Assembly: GCA_020831585.1 (NCBI GenBank)
Contig: JAFIGE010000034.1
Location: 1-39,973 of the forward strand
Direction: 5' to 3'
DNA from: Opitutales bacterium
GTDB taxonomy: Bacteria; Verrucomicrobiota; Verrucomicrobiia; Opitutales; Oceanipulchritudinaceae
Length of the DNA stretch: 39,973 nucleotides
Numbering within the stretch: the stretch's first letter is position 1; every line of letters begins with the position of its first letter. Under the pieces are notes generated by a model. It ran no database searches. It was not told where the DNA came from and saw only the letters and a list, made by a program, of their open reading frames with translations. The translations under genes and the position numbers were made by a program. Below are positions 26,843 to 35,409 of this stretch, piece after piece.

Positions 26843-26876
26843 TGCGGTGAAGCCATCCGAATACGCTTTCACCGCA
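26843..26876. terminator. Possible hairpin between convergent tonB and receptor genes
   Basis: TGCGGTGAA and TTCACCGCA form a nine-base stem with a 16-base loop, just past the tonB stop. There is no good T-run on either side, so terminator function is uncertain. The remaining ~190 bases up to the receptor stop show no other gene. Confidence 0.35.
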
Positions 26877-27067
26877 AGGCGGCTTTGAAGTGCCTGCGCT
26901 GTGCGCAGGTTTTGCTCGCGGGGGCGGGCGGAGGTGAATGGCGGGCGGGGAAAGGAGAGATTCCGGATACTCGCCGCTTGGCGACGGGTTCCAAAGCGGT
27001 GCGAAGGCCGGCACTCCAAAGAGGCTCCGGCGCTGTGGCGGGTGAGAGGTGGGGGTCGTCCGGCCGC

Positions 27068-29701
27068 TCAGAAGCGGTAATTCACCTGGAGCCAGAAGCT
27101 GCGCCCGCGTTGGTAAGGATTGGCCGCCGTGGCGGTGGTGCGGGGCAGGCTGTTCGTGATGTTGCGCACCCGGAGTTCCGTCTGCCAACTGCCGTAGCGG
27201 GTCTCGATGATGTTCCAACGCAGATTCATGTTTGCCCGCAGAATGGCGCTGTTGCGCGCGTCTTCGTAGACCGGCATGGTCAGGCCGTTTACCGTTTCCG
27301 TCACGGGAATGAAGGCGCTGTTGTCGGCATTGCGCACGAGCTTCGCTTCAATTGAATCAAAGGCCGCGCGGTAGCGGAGGTTGAGGTTCACCACGACGCG
27401 GTTCTCAAAGATTGCGCGCGTGATGTTGCTGTTGACGACCACAGGAGTGGCAAAGTTGTCGCGCAGGAAAGTAAGCTCACCGAAAGTGCGCACCTCGCCG
27501 CGATAGAAAATGGGATCATTTGACCGGTCATCGGCGTCGCCGACGACGCTGAAAAAGGTGTTGGCACCTCCGTTGACCGTTTTCGAAAAAGTCGAGTTGA
27601 TGTCGAAGATGAAGCCCCTCCACGTGCCCTGCCATTCAAGGGCAAGGCTCTCGAAGTCGGTGGATCCGTTGTTCGTCACAAAATACTGCGTGAACTGCCG
27701 GGTAACCCCGCCTTCCGTGACGAAGGTGTCGCGCTCTCCGGGCGAACGCACAAACTCATCGCGGTTTTGCCGCCGCAAGACGCGCACGCGGGCCTGCCCG
27801 ACAACAAAAGGAAAGGTGAGGGCGGCGCTGATTTCGTCGCTGTAGGGCGTGTTGAGGTCGGCTTGGCTGAAGCGCGGAGAACGGTTTTGTTCGCGCAGGG
27901 TCCACTCTCCGCTGTAGGTGATTGTCTCTGTGAAGGAGCTGAAATCCGGCGAGAATTCCCGCGTGATCGTGGGAATGCGGTCGTAAAGAAACTCGTCCGG
28001 GTAGGCCTCGCGCAGCTTGTAGACGACCATGTTGCGGGAGTAGTAGCGGTTGAGCCCGAGCGTGAGGGTGCTGCGAAAGGGAAGAAAGAAGGCGGTGGAG
28101 AGCCGGGGTGCGAAGTTGTGGTTGCCGAGAAACTCATCGTAATCGTAGCGGGCGCCCCAGCGCGCGCGCACCTCCATCCGGTCGAAGAGGAAAAACTCGC
28201 GCCCATACTCTGTCCAGAGGCCGAGGGTATTGAGGCTCACGCGGGCATCGTGGGCGAGGTAATCGATCCGCTGGGTGAGGATTTGCTCGCCGGGGATGAT
28301 GCTCGCGTCGTTCGGATCGAAGCCCTCTTCCACGCGCACCGTCCGCTCAAACCCCGCTCCCTGCTGCGTGCCGAGAAGGACCGGATTGCGAAAGGTGAAG
28401 TTGGTCTCCGGGCGCGCCCGCTGGGCCACGATGTGGGCTGCCTGCAAACCGGCACGTAGCGTGAAGGTGTCGAAAAAGAAGGTCTGGGTGGCGTTAAAAG
28501 CGAGGTCGGACTGCTTCGAGTCGAGGTCGCCGAAGCCACCTTTTTGCGCGGAGCGGCTGCCCTCCGGCACCCAATCGATACTCGCCGTGTTGGCATACAT
28601 GAAGAAAGCCGGATCGGAGCTGCGGCTCGTGTCATTTGTGTTGTAGGCAATTTGCGCGGTGAGTTCGGAGCTGTCGAACATGTGGTCCACCTCCACGTAG
28701 GAGCTCGTGCCCCCGCCCCGGAAGACATCTGTGTTGAAGCGAAGGTATTCCTGCCGATAAGGGGTCCACAGGGTCTGTGCGGTGAGGCGGGTGGCATCGC
28801 TCACATCCCAGACCACTTTGGCGAGGTAGTTTTCCCGCGTGGAGTTGGAGCCGCGCGTATCGTCGCCGAAGAGGGACTGATCGGGGGGCTTGCGTACGGA
28901 GGCGGTGGAGCGGGTAAAGGCCAGGAGAGTGCGCACCCGCTCGCTCAGGGGGATGTCCGCCCGCGAGTCGAAGCGCTGCTGCTTGAACTCGGGTCGGCGG
29001 GGCAGCGGATCGGTGCGGTTGGCCTCGTCGATAACATACTGCGTCCACGCACTGGAGGTGTGGGAATAGCCCGCGCTGAAGCCGACACGATCCTGCGGAG
29101 CGCGCACACGGAAACTCACCACGCCGCCCGTGAAACCGGTGAACTCGGCGGGGATGTTGCTATCGTAAATGGCCGCCTGTTCGAGCAGGCTGCCTTCGAG
29201 ATAAACCGTCTGTGAGTGCCCGATGACCTCGTTGAAATTGTTCGGATTATCGCTCACCGAATCCATCACGCTGTTGATGCCGATACCATCGATGACGAAC
29301 TGGTTGTCGTAAACACGCCCGCCCGCGATACTGAACTGGGCAGGGGCCAGATCCTGCACCGTGCGATTCGTGAGGCGGTCCTGGTTGCCGTCGAACTGCA
29401 CGTTCGGAAGGGTTTCGAAGAGGAGGTTGGGATCGCCAAAGCCCGGCATGAGAATGGAAATCGCGCTCTCGGTGAAAGTGGTGCGACCGGTGTCCAGAGC
29501 GTCAAACTCGACCAGCTCACGCGTCGCCACCACCTCAATGGCGACGTCCGCAGCTCCTTGGGCGGCGGCCGTCCTCGCACGCTGCGGGCGGGGAGCTTCC
29601 TCCCGATCCTCCGCTTCCTCCGCCTGAGCCAAGCTGGCCGGAGGCGCAAAAAAGAAAGGGGCCGCGAGAAATGTAAGGAGGGGGATTTTCAATCTATGCA
29701 T
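27068..29701 (-). CDS. TonB-dependent outer-membrane receptor
   Basis: An 877-aa outer-membrane protein. A signal peptide is at the N terminus (LLTFLAAPFFFAPPASLAQA). A segment near residues 50-62 (VAIEVVATRELVE) may be the TonB box. It is followed by a plug domain (GDPNLLFETLPNVQFDG, SIAGGRVYDNQFVIDGI, EFTGFTGGVVSFRVR), then a long beta-barrel ending in FWLQVNYRF with a terminal Phe. The ligand is not readable. The gene converges on exbB-exbD-tonB, fitting a dedicated uptake system. It is divergent from the HAF-repeat gene across only 41 bases, so their promoters must overlap. No ribosome-binding site is visible. Confidence 0.9.
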   Translation of the reverse strand: MHRLKIPLLTFLAAPFFFAPPASLAQAEEAEDREEAPRPQRARTAAAQGAADVAIEVVATRELVEFDALDTGRTTFTESAISILMPGFGDPNLLFETLPNVQFDGNQDRLTNRTVQDLAPAQFSIAGGRVYDNQFVIDGIGINSVMDSVSDNPNNFNEVIGHSQTVYLEGSLLEQAAIYDSNIPAEFTGFTGGVVSFRVRAPQDRVGFSAGYSHTSSAWTQYVIDEANRTDPLPRRPEFKQQRFDSRADIPLSERVRTLLAFTRSTASVRKPPDQSLFGDDTRGSNSTRENYLAKVVWDVSDATRLTAQTLWTPYRQEYLRFNTDVFRGGGTSSYVEVDHMFDSSELTAQIAYNTNDTSRSSDPAFFMYANTASIDWVPEGSRSAQKGGFGDLDSKQSDLAFNATQTFFFDTFTLRAGLQAAHIVAQRARPETNFTFRNPVLLGTQQGAGFERTVRVEEGFDPNDASIIPGEQILTQRIDYLAHDARVSLNTLGLWTEYGREFFLFDRMEVRARWGARYDYDEFLGNHNFAPRLSTAFFLPFRSTLTLGLNRYYSRNMVVYKLREAYPDEFLYDRIPTITREFSPDFSSFTETITYSGEWTLREQNRSPRFSQADLNTPYSDEISAALTFPFVVGQARVRVLRRQNRDEFVRSPGERDTFVTEGGVTRQFTQYFVTNNGSTDFESLALEWQGTWRGFIFDINSTFSKTVNGGANTFFSVVGDADDRSNDPIFYRGEVRTFGELTFLRDNFATPVVVNSNITRAIFENRVVVNLNLRYRAAFDSIEAKLVRNADNSAFIPVTETVNGLTMPVYEDARNSAILRANMNLRWNIIETRYGSWQTELRVRNITNSLPRTTATAANPYQRGRSFWLQVNYRF

Positions 29702-29742
29702 TTTCAGTTGCCGGGGTTCTGACGTTCTCTACAGTTTCTTAT

Positions 29743-31215
29743 ATGGCACAGAAGACAATGCATTTTTTGTTCCCAAAGCTGGCGATGGTTGGGCTGGCTT
29801 TTGGATTACCGGCCTCTTTCAGCTTTGGAATCGAGTTTACTTTACTGGAAGCGCCCGGGGTCGTCACCGTTGTGCCGAGTGCGGTCTCGGCGGACGGATC
29901 AACCGTGGTGGGTCGCGCGGTCTTCCCTCTGGATGGCGAGACAACCGGGCAGCGGGGCTTTCGCTGGCGCTTTGGCGAGGGGTTTACGGTTATCAATCCG
30001 GTGATTGGAGGAAACCGGACGAATGCCAATGCTGTTTCGGCGGATGGTTCGGTTGTTGTTGGGGAGAGCGCTACCAGCTTTGGTTACACAGTTGGATTCC
30101 GCTGGGTCGGCGGAAACTCAACCCCCATTCTGAACCCGGATTCTCAGAACAATGCGCCCACAGTTAACCCGACTTCGGTCTCAGGCGACGGCAGTATCGT
30201 TGCCGGCCAGACTAGACCCTTCCCACAGAACCAGATCCTTCGCTCCTTCACCTTTATCGACAACACCTTCACGAACTTCGGTGAAGTCCTCGAAGGCACC
30301 GCCCGCAACTCCGGCATTCATACCAACCGCATCAATGGAGTTTCAGGAGACGGTCGTTTTGTCGCTGGTTGGTCGGACGCGGCGGTGAACTCGGGTGGCG
30401 TGCCGCTTCAAGGCTTTCGCTTGGACCTGGAAACCGGCGACGTTATCGGACTGGGCTTTTTGCCCGGCGGAGCCAATCAAAGCAGGGCTGAAGCGATCAA
30501 CGGCGACGGCACCGTTATTGCGGGTTTAGCCACTTCCACTTTGGGCGAATCGACCGGGGCACAGTTTTTCCGGTGGACGGTGGATGGCGGGATGCAGGGG
30601 CTCGGGCTCTTCCGCTCGGGAGTGGACCATCTTGCCATCAGTGCCGACGGCGAGACCATCGTCGGCACCAGCGACAGCCGCGCCTTCAAGTGGACGAGCG
30701 AAACGGGAGTTGTCTTCCTCGACACCCTCGTCCCCGAACTGGCCTCCTGGGAGTCGACTCATGGGCGCGGGGTTTCGGGGGATGGCCGGATCATCGCGGG
30801 GTATGGTTTTCCCGAGGGTGTGGCAACCAGCTCCGGAAACGAAGTCGGGTGGGTCATTCGGCTGCCCGGAGCCGATCCGGACCCCGATCCGGAGCCGGAC
30901 CCCGATCCGCCCGTAACCCCCGATCTGTCCATCGCCGCGCAGGGTGGGGCGGTCACGATTTCTTTCACCGGCGATGCGACCCTTTCCGCTTGGGATTATC
31001 GTCTAGAGCGTTCGACGGACCTTTCCGAATGGAATTTCCATGCCCTCGTCAGCCCGGTGGGCCCGGGTGCACTTCCCGTGGTTTCCACCACAAACGGCGA
31101 CATCCCGGTGGACTCCGCTGTCGACGGCGACACCTTCACCACCACGTTCGGGGAGACCGAGACGCCGCCACCCGCTGTCTTCTTTCGACTGATTCCGGTC
31201 CTGCGTGGGCCGTGA
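29743..31215 (+). CDS. Secreted HAF-repeat protein
   Basis: A 490-aa exported protein with a hydrophobic signal segment (about residues 12-29). Seven copies of an S-x-DG-x-x-(V/I)-(V/A)-G repeat are spaced by 35-55 residues: SADGSTVVG (49), SADGSVVVG (99), SGDGSIVAG (147), SGDGRFVAG (201), NGDGTVIAG (253), SADGETIVG (300) and SGDGRIIAG (345). They match the extracellular HAF family, presumably a propeller. A DP-rich spacer (about 377-390) leads to a beta-sandwich-like C-terminal domain (SFTGDATLSAWDYRLERSTDL). The start may be at 29743 or 29758; no ribosome-binding site is seen. The extracellular role is unknown. Confidence 0.82.
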   Translation: MAQKTMHFLFPKLAMVGLAFGLPASFSFGIEFTLLEAPGVVTVVPSAVSADGSTVVGRAVFPLDGETTGQRGFRWRFGEGFTVINPVIGGNRTNANAVSADGSVVVGESATSFGYTVGFRWVGGNSTPILNPDSQNNAPTVNPTSVSGDGSIVAGQTRPFPQNQILRSFTFIDNTFTNFGEVLEGTARNSGIHTNRINGVSGDGRFVAGWSDAAVNSGGVPLQGFRLDLETGDVIGLGFLPGGANQSRAEAINGDGTVIAGLATSTLGESTGAQFFRWTVDGGMQGLGLFRSGVDHLAISADGETIVGTSDSRAFKWTSETGVVFLDTLVPELASWESTHGRGVSGDGRIIAGYGFPEGVATSSGNEVGWVIRLPGADPDPDPEPDPDPPVTPDLSIAAQGGAVTISFTGDATLSAWDYRLERSTDLSEWNFHALVSPVGPGALPVVSTTNGDIPVDSAVDGDTFTTTFGETETPPPAVFFRLIPVLRGP

Positions 31216-31249
31216 AGCGCCTAAAATGACCGGGTGCTGAGCCCAATCC

Positions 31250-31270
31250 GGCCCCCGATGAAGGGGGGCC
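31250..31270. terminator. Possible hairpin between convergent HAF and GH42 genes
   Basis: GGCCCCC pairs with GGGGGCC around a short loop between the convergent genes at 31215 and 31288. There is no T-run, so it is a weak terminator candidate. Confidence 0.3.
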
Positions 31271-31287
31271 CGCCGGCCTTCTCCGTG

Positions 31288-33510
31288 TCAGCCCTTGCGG
31301 GCCCGTATCCACCGGCCCGAGTGACTCGGCAGGGTGATCGCTTCTTCCGGATTGATTTTCGCGAGGGTGATGGCGTCCTCCCAGTCGGTATAGGTGTAGC
31401 CCGGGGTGTGCAGGTGCACTCCGCGCGTTTCAGAGTCGTTGAGGAGGAAATAATGATCCGCCGTCGGCGCGCTTAAGCGGTAGACGATGGCATCGGAGGA
31501 GTAGGGGAGGGGCGTGTCTCCGAGCGTGTGGCGCACAAGCCAGCTTTCCATCTTTGTGTTGCCCGGTGCCGTGCATTGCCGCGATGCCTCAAAGGCGAGA
31601 ATGATCGCCTCGCCCTTTCCAATCCGGTTGCTCGTGACAGCCGGCAGGCCGTGTTTGAAGCGCTCCATCACGCGCGCACTCGTCGGCGCGAGATCCAGTG
31701 TTGTGCCCTCCACCTGATAGCTGTGCTCGGCGATAACCCACGGGCGCGTGGTGTGGCGTGAAAATTGGAAGTCGCGCAGCTTACACCCGAAGAGACGTTC
31801 GAAGGCCGAACCCTCCGGACTTTGGAGGACGCGTCCGTGGTAATCATACCAACCGCCCGGCGCATCGAGGACCACGCGCCCGCCCTCCTTCACAAAGTCG
31901 TAGAGGATCTCCATCAAGCCGTCGTCGAGGGCGAGGCAGGCGGGGAGATAAATCGCCTTGTAGCGCGCGGCAAGCCCGTTGCGCAGATCAGAGCCGGTGA
32001 CGTGTTCCCATGGCACATTCGCGTTGATGAGGGCGCGGGCCGCGCCGATGCGGGCACGGATGGGCTCCTTTTTGAAGAAGTCCCGGCCGCCGACCGAGGC
32101 CGCCGCCCAAATCGCTTCCATGTCCCAGTCCTGAAACACCCCGACGTAGGGCTCTTTTTGCGCTTCCCAAAGCTCGTCGGCCAGGCGTTGGCAGGCTTTG
32201 CCGATGCGTCCGGCGGCGCGGGCGCGGTCGGAAGGCTCGTTATTGCGGTCCAGCAGGGCAAATTCGCCCGCTTCCCAGCCAGCCGTGCGATTGCTCCAGC
32301 ACCAGATGCCGAATCCGCGGTAACCACCCGCGATCCAGGAGAGCATGAGCTGGGTCATGGTGCCGCCATCCACCGTCAGGCCGGGCTTCTGCTGCTGCAC
32401 TTCAGGGACGAAAGGTGCCTTGTGTCCTGTCATTTGCTGGGGCCCGCCGGTCGATTCCCAGGTGGCGTTCCAGCCCCCCTTGAACCAATCCACGGTGATC
32501 GACGATTGCATATACATCGGGCGCACCGCCTCAAAATCGACCTCCTCAAAGTGCCAGGCCGGGTGGAAGCTGGGGTAAAACGATCCCATGTTGCGCATCA
32601 CTTCGGCGATCCCCTCCATGTCTGTGCCCCGCGAGGCAAAGGGCAAAAAGAGGCCCATCTCGCCGCCCGCGCGCATTGGCACATTCGGGTCGGTTGCCTG
32701 CACGGCCTCGAGCTTGTCGCGAATCCAGTTGATGTAGTTGTCGGCCTTGAAGCGCAGCACGTCCCGCGTGCGGCGGTATTCGCGGAATCCCGCGTTCACC
32801 ACTGTGCGCACCTGATCGGCAAGGTGATCCCAGGACGTCCAACCGATCATCTCGCCTCCGGTTTCCGGCAGGTCGAGAGGACCCGGAACCATGCAGTGAT
32901 GGACATTCCAAGCCTCATTCAGGGCCTCGATTGTCCCATACTGCCGCTTCAGCCAGTCCAAAAAGAGCGGCCCCTGCTCCTCTGTGAGCGCGAGGTCAAA
33001 GTCCGGTTGCACCGAAGGCACCCAATCCGCCCCGCGTTTGCGATCGGGAGATTCCGCCAGCTTCTTGGCCGCCTTGGGACCCGATTCGCCCCGCGCTTCG
33101 CGGTCGATGCGGGCCCGCATCACAGCCTCCTGCCGCTTCAGCCACACTGGGTTGGTGCGCAGTTCCGCCGGATCGATATCCGTCGGCAGACCCAGCTCGG
33201 CCAGCTTTTCCGGGGTGGGGTCTTCCCAGCCTGCTTCCCCGTACCACCAGGGAATGATCCCCTCATCCAGTGCCATGTGCATCACCTTCGCCTGGCTTGT
33301 CCCCCGGCACACCTGGCACTGCTTCAGAGCCGTGAACCCCAGCTCCCGCATCAGCCGGAAATGGCCCCGGATATCGGCCTCCGTCATACCCGGATGTTCA
33401 ATAAACACACACCCCACCGGCCACGGCCGGATACGGCGAAACTTCGCCTGCATCGGCGAATCATGCAAAGCCAAATATTGGTTCTGGAGGAAAGGTTCAG
33501 TCGATTTCAT
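31288..33510 (-). CDS. GH42-like beta-galactosidase family glycosidase
   Basis: About 740 aa, with the layout of GH42 glycosidases: a TIM-barrel part (to about residue 440), an amidotransferase-like trimerisation part (LINANVPWEHV ... YKAIYLPACLALDDG ... FVKEGGRVVLDAPGG) and a small C-terminal beta domain. LFLDWLKRQYGTIEALNEAWN matches the family's WL-x-x-KYG-x-x-ALNEAW helix. TWESTGGPQQM sits where the nucleophile Glu region is expected, and GGYRGFGIWCWSNRTAGWEAGEFALLD matches the region after it. The usual acid/base Asn-Glu pair just before the WL-KYG helix is not obvious (the spot reads WVPSVQPDF), so activity may differ. There is no signal peptide. The ATG at 33510 was chosen over a TTG two codons earlier. 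Confidence 0.72.
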   Translation of the reverse strand: MKSTEPFLQNQYLALHDSPMQAKFRRIRPWPVGCVFIEHPGMTEADIRGHFRLMRELGFTALKQCQVCRGTSQAKVMHMALDEGIIPWWYGEAGWEDPTPEKLAELGLPTDIDPAELRTNPVWLKRQEAVMRARIDREARGESGPKAAKKLAESPDRKRGADWVPSVQPDFDLALTEEQGPLFLDWLKRQYGTIEALNEAWNVHHCMVPGPLDLPETGGEMIGWTSWDHLADQVRTVVNAGFREYRRTRDVLRFKADNYINWIRDKLEAVQATDPNVPMRAGGEMGLFLPFASRGTDMEGIAEVMRNMGSFYPSFHPAWHFEEVDFEAVRPMYMQSSITVDWFKGGWNATWESTGGPQQMTGHKAPFVPEVQQQKPGLTVDGGTMTQLMLSWIAGGYRGFGIWCWSNRTAGWEAGEFALLDRNNEPSDRARAAGRIGKACQRLADELWEAQKEPYVGVFQDWDMEAIWAAASVGGRDFFKKEPIRARIGAARALINANVPWEHVTGSDLRNGLAARYKAIYLPACLALDDGLMEILYDFVKEGGRVVLDAPGGWYDYHGRVLQSPEGSAFERLFGCKLRDFQFSRHTTRPWVIAEHSYQVEGTTLDLAPTSARVMERFKHGLPAVTSNRIGKGEAIILAFEASRQCTAPGNTKMESWLVRHTLGDTPLPYSSDAIVYRLSAPTADHYFLLNDSETRGVHLHTPGYTYTDWEDAITLAKINPEEAITLPSHSGRWIRARKG

Positions 33511-33578
33511 GCGCAAAGGGGATCAAAATCGACATCGTCAATTCGGCATCCCCAATCCACAAGCCCAAAAATAAATTC

Positions 33579-33975
33579 ATCAATAATTAAACGCGGTAAA
33601 AATACTTGCTCAGCAAGCTCGCTGTCCTGACCACCCGTGAATGGAACAATAAAAATTTTCACGGTAAAAAACTTGCGTTTTCACCGTGATGGTCCCGCCG
33701 TTAGGCGAATGAACAGATACATACCGGACTGTCTGAACAAGGTGATGAAAAATAAATTATGCGGTAAAAATAGTTGACGTGTTTGATGAGATGTGGCGGC
33801 GGGTGTGTGTCACGGCTTGCCATGGGGCGGGGGGCTGATTTCGTTCGTTTGCGTGAATGATCCACCGACAGTATCGACGCAGGACCTACCGGGCGAGGTG
33901 GGGTTGGTGGAGGCACGGGACTTTGTTCGGCGGAAGCCTTTTTTGTGCGCAAGCGGGGATGTTTTGCCTGAGATC
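33579..33975. repeat. Tandem duplication, left copy (397 bp)
   Basis: This unit is repeated immediately afterwards at 33976-34373. It contains the metX leader and the first ~40 codons of metX. The right-hand 204 bases (33772-33975), from just before GTTGACG through the metX codons, are identical in both copies. The left-hand ~193 bases of non-coding sequence carry about nine base changes or one-base indels. The flanks share only about two bases of microhomology at the junction. The 740 bases between the GH42 start and the metX start consist almost entirely of this duplication. Confidence 0.95.
33594..33776 (+). promoter_or_regulatory. Three CGGTAAAAA-N(1-2)-TTG iterons in left copy
   Basis: CGGTAAAAATACTTG (33594-33608), CGGTAAAAAACTTG (33662-33675) and CGGTAAAAATAGTTG (33762-33776) are three direct repeats in the metX leader. 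The first is followed by the palindrome CTTGCTCAGCAAG (33605-33617). The second starts an imperfect hairpin, CACGGTaAAAA...TTTTcACCGTG (33660-33688). No matching -10 box is found 17 bases after the TTG boxes, so regulator-binding sites are more likely than -35 elements. Confidence 0.5.
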
Positions 33976-33987
33976 ATCAATAATTAA
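33853..33987 (+). pseudogene. Duplicated 5' fragment of metX
   Basis: From the GTG equivalent to the metX start, 41 codons identical to metX (VNDPPTVSTQ ... DVLPE) run to the duplication junction and then end after a few changed codons (IINN, stop). It cannot make an active enzyme. If transcribed with metX it would act as an upstream open reading frame of 44 codons. Confidence 0.85.
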
Positions 33988-34373
33988 ACGCGGTAAAAAT
34001 ACTTGCTCAGCAAGCTCGGTGTCCTGACCACCCGTGAATGGAACAATAAAATTTGCACGGTAAAAAAACTTGCGTTTTCACCGTGATGGTCCCGCCGTTA
34101 GGCAAATGAACAGATACATGCCGGACTGTCTGAACAAGGTGATGAAGAAATAAATTATGCGGTAAAAAAAGTTGACGTGTTTGATGAGATGTGGCGGCGG
34201 GTGTGTGTCACGGCTTGCCATGGGGCGGGGGGCTGATTTCGTTCGTTTGCGTGAATGATCCACCGACAGTATCGACGCAGGACCTACCGGGCGAGGTGGG
34301 GTTGGTGGAGGCACGGGACTTTGTTCGGCGGAAGCCTTTTTTGTGCGCAAGCGGGGATGTTTTGCCTGAGATC
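33976..34373. repeat. Tandem duplication, right copy (398 bp)
   Basis: The second copy, continuous with the intact metX gene. Net length is one base more than the left copy because of small indels in homopolymer A runs. The coding portion is identical to the left copy. Confidence 0.95.
33991..34174 (+). promoter_or_regulatory. Three CGGTAAAAA-type iterons in right copy
   Basis: The same three sites recur at 33991-34005, 34058-34072 and 34160-34174, with the palindrome at 34002-34014 and the hairpin at 34056-34085. Core CGGTAAAAA and TTG are kept in every site while bases between them vary, suggesting the core matters. Confidence 0.5.
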
Positions 34374-35396
34374 ACTTTGCGCTATGAGACGTATGGGCAT
34401 CTCAACAGGGCGAAGGACAACGCGATCCTCATCGGCCATGCGCTGAGCGGAGACCACCATTGCGCGGGCATTCACCGGATGACGGATCGGAAATCCGGCT
34501 GGTGGAATAATATGATTGGTCCGGGCAAGCCCATCGATACGGAGCGTTTTTTTGTGATCTGCTCGAATGTGCTCGGCGGGTGTATGGGGTCTACGGGGCC
34601 GCGCAGCACGGATCCGCGCACGGGCGAGGCGTATGGGCTTGATTTTCCGATTATTTCCATTCGCGACATGGTGGACGCGCAGTATGCCCTCATCACGGAG
34701 GAGCTTGGGCTGCCGGTGCTCCATGCTGTGGTGGGCGGTTCGATGGGCGGGATGCAGGCCCTGGAGTGGGGGCGGGCCTACCCGGATTTTGTTCGCCGTT
34801 TATTACCCATGGCGACGACAGCCCGGCAAAGCGCGCAGGCGATTGCCTTTAACGAAGTGGGGCGGATCGCGATCACGCAGGATCCGCGCTGGAATGGCGG
34901 GCGCTATGATCCGCAGCGGGGACCGGATGTCGGGCTGGCGGTGGCGCGCATGATGGCGCATATCACCTACCTGAGCGATCAGGGGATGGAGGTGAAGTTT
35001 GGGCGCGAGCGGGTGGCGGGGTCCACGGCGCGCACACTTTTCGACCCGGAGTTCGAGGTGGAGAGCTATCTGCGCTACCAGGGGCGCAGTTTCATTAACC
35101 GCTTCGATGCGACTTCGTATCTCTACATCACAAAGGCGATTGACCGCTTCGACCTCTATGGGCCCGAGGGCCAATTGGAGGAGAGCCTGCGACCGGTCAC
35201 GGCGCGGGTGCTCGCGGTTGGCTTCAGCAGCGACTGGTTGTTTCCGCCGTCGCACAACCGAGCCATTGTTCATGCGCTTCTCCGCTGCGGTCGCGATGCC
35301 TCCTATGCGGAGGTGAAAAGCGATTTGGGACACGACAGTTTTCTTGTGCATTCGCCCGAACTCTACGCTCTCGTGAGCGACTTTCTGGCCCCTTGA
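34251..35396 (+). CDS. metX: Homoserine O-acetyltransferase
   Basis: A 381-aa alpha/beta-hydrolase-fold enzyme that acylates homoserine in methionine synthesis. The catalytic triad is visible: Ser164 in VVGGSMGGMQALEW, Asp328 in GFSSDWLFPP and His361 in DLGHDSFLV. GHALSGDHHCAG and STGPRSTDPRTG are also typical of MetX. The frame is open from an earlier GTG at 34191, but those 20 residues are not family-like. The GTG at 34251 gives the standard length (~380) and a normal N terminus; no strong ribosome-binding site precedes either. The first 41 codons lie in the tandem duplication. It is followed 13 bases later by metW. The acyl donor (acetyl vs succinyl) was not resolved. Confidence 0.93.
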   Translation: MNDPPTVSTQDLPGEVGLVEARDFVRRKPFLCASGDVLPEITLRYETYGHLNRAKDNAILIGHALSGDHHCAGIHRMTDRKSGWWNNMIGPGKPIDTERFFVICSNVLGGCMGSTGPRSTDPRTGEAYGLDFPIISIRDMVDAQYALITEELGLPVLHAVVGGSMGGMQALEWGRAYPDFVRRLLPMATTARQSAQAIAFNEVGRIAITQDPRWNGGRYDPQRGPDVGLAVARMMAHITYLSDQGMEVKFGRERVAGSTARTLFDPEFEVESYLRYQGRSFINRFDATSYLYITKAIDRFDLYGPEGQLEESLRPVTARVLAVGFSSDWLFPPSHNRAIVHALLRCGRDASYAEVKSDLGHDSFLVHSPELYALVSDFLAP

Positions 35397-35409
35397 ATCC
35401 CCCTCTCCG

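Noticed and set aside
31765-33630. 621-codon open frame on the plus strand
   Set aside because: Antisense of the GH42-like gene in a GC-rich region; Arg/His/Pro/Gly-rich with no domain.
33762-33800. TTGACG as a sigma-70 -35 box for metX
   Set aside because: No TATAAT-like -10 hexamer lies 16-18 bases downstream; the sequence there is GC-rich.
33579-34250. SAM- or SAH-type riboswitch in the metX leader
   Set aside because: The leader is tempting because metX follows, but none of the conserved SAM-I, SAM-II or SAH core sequences could be found by eye; a covariance-model search would decide.
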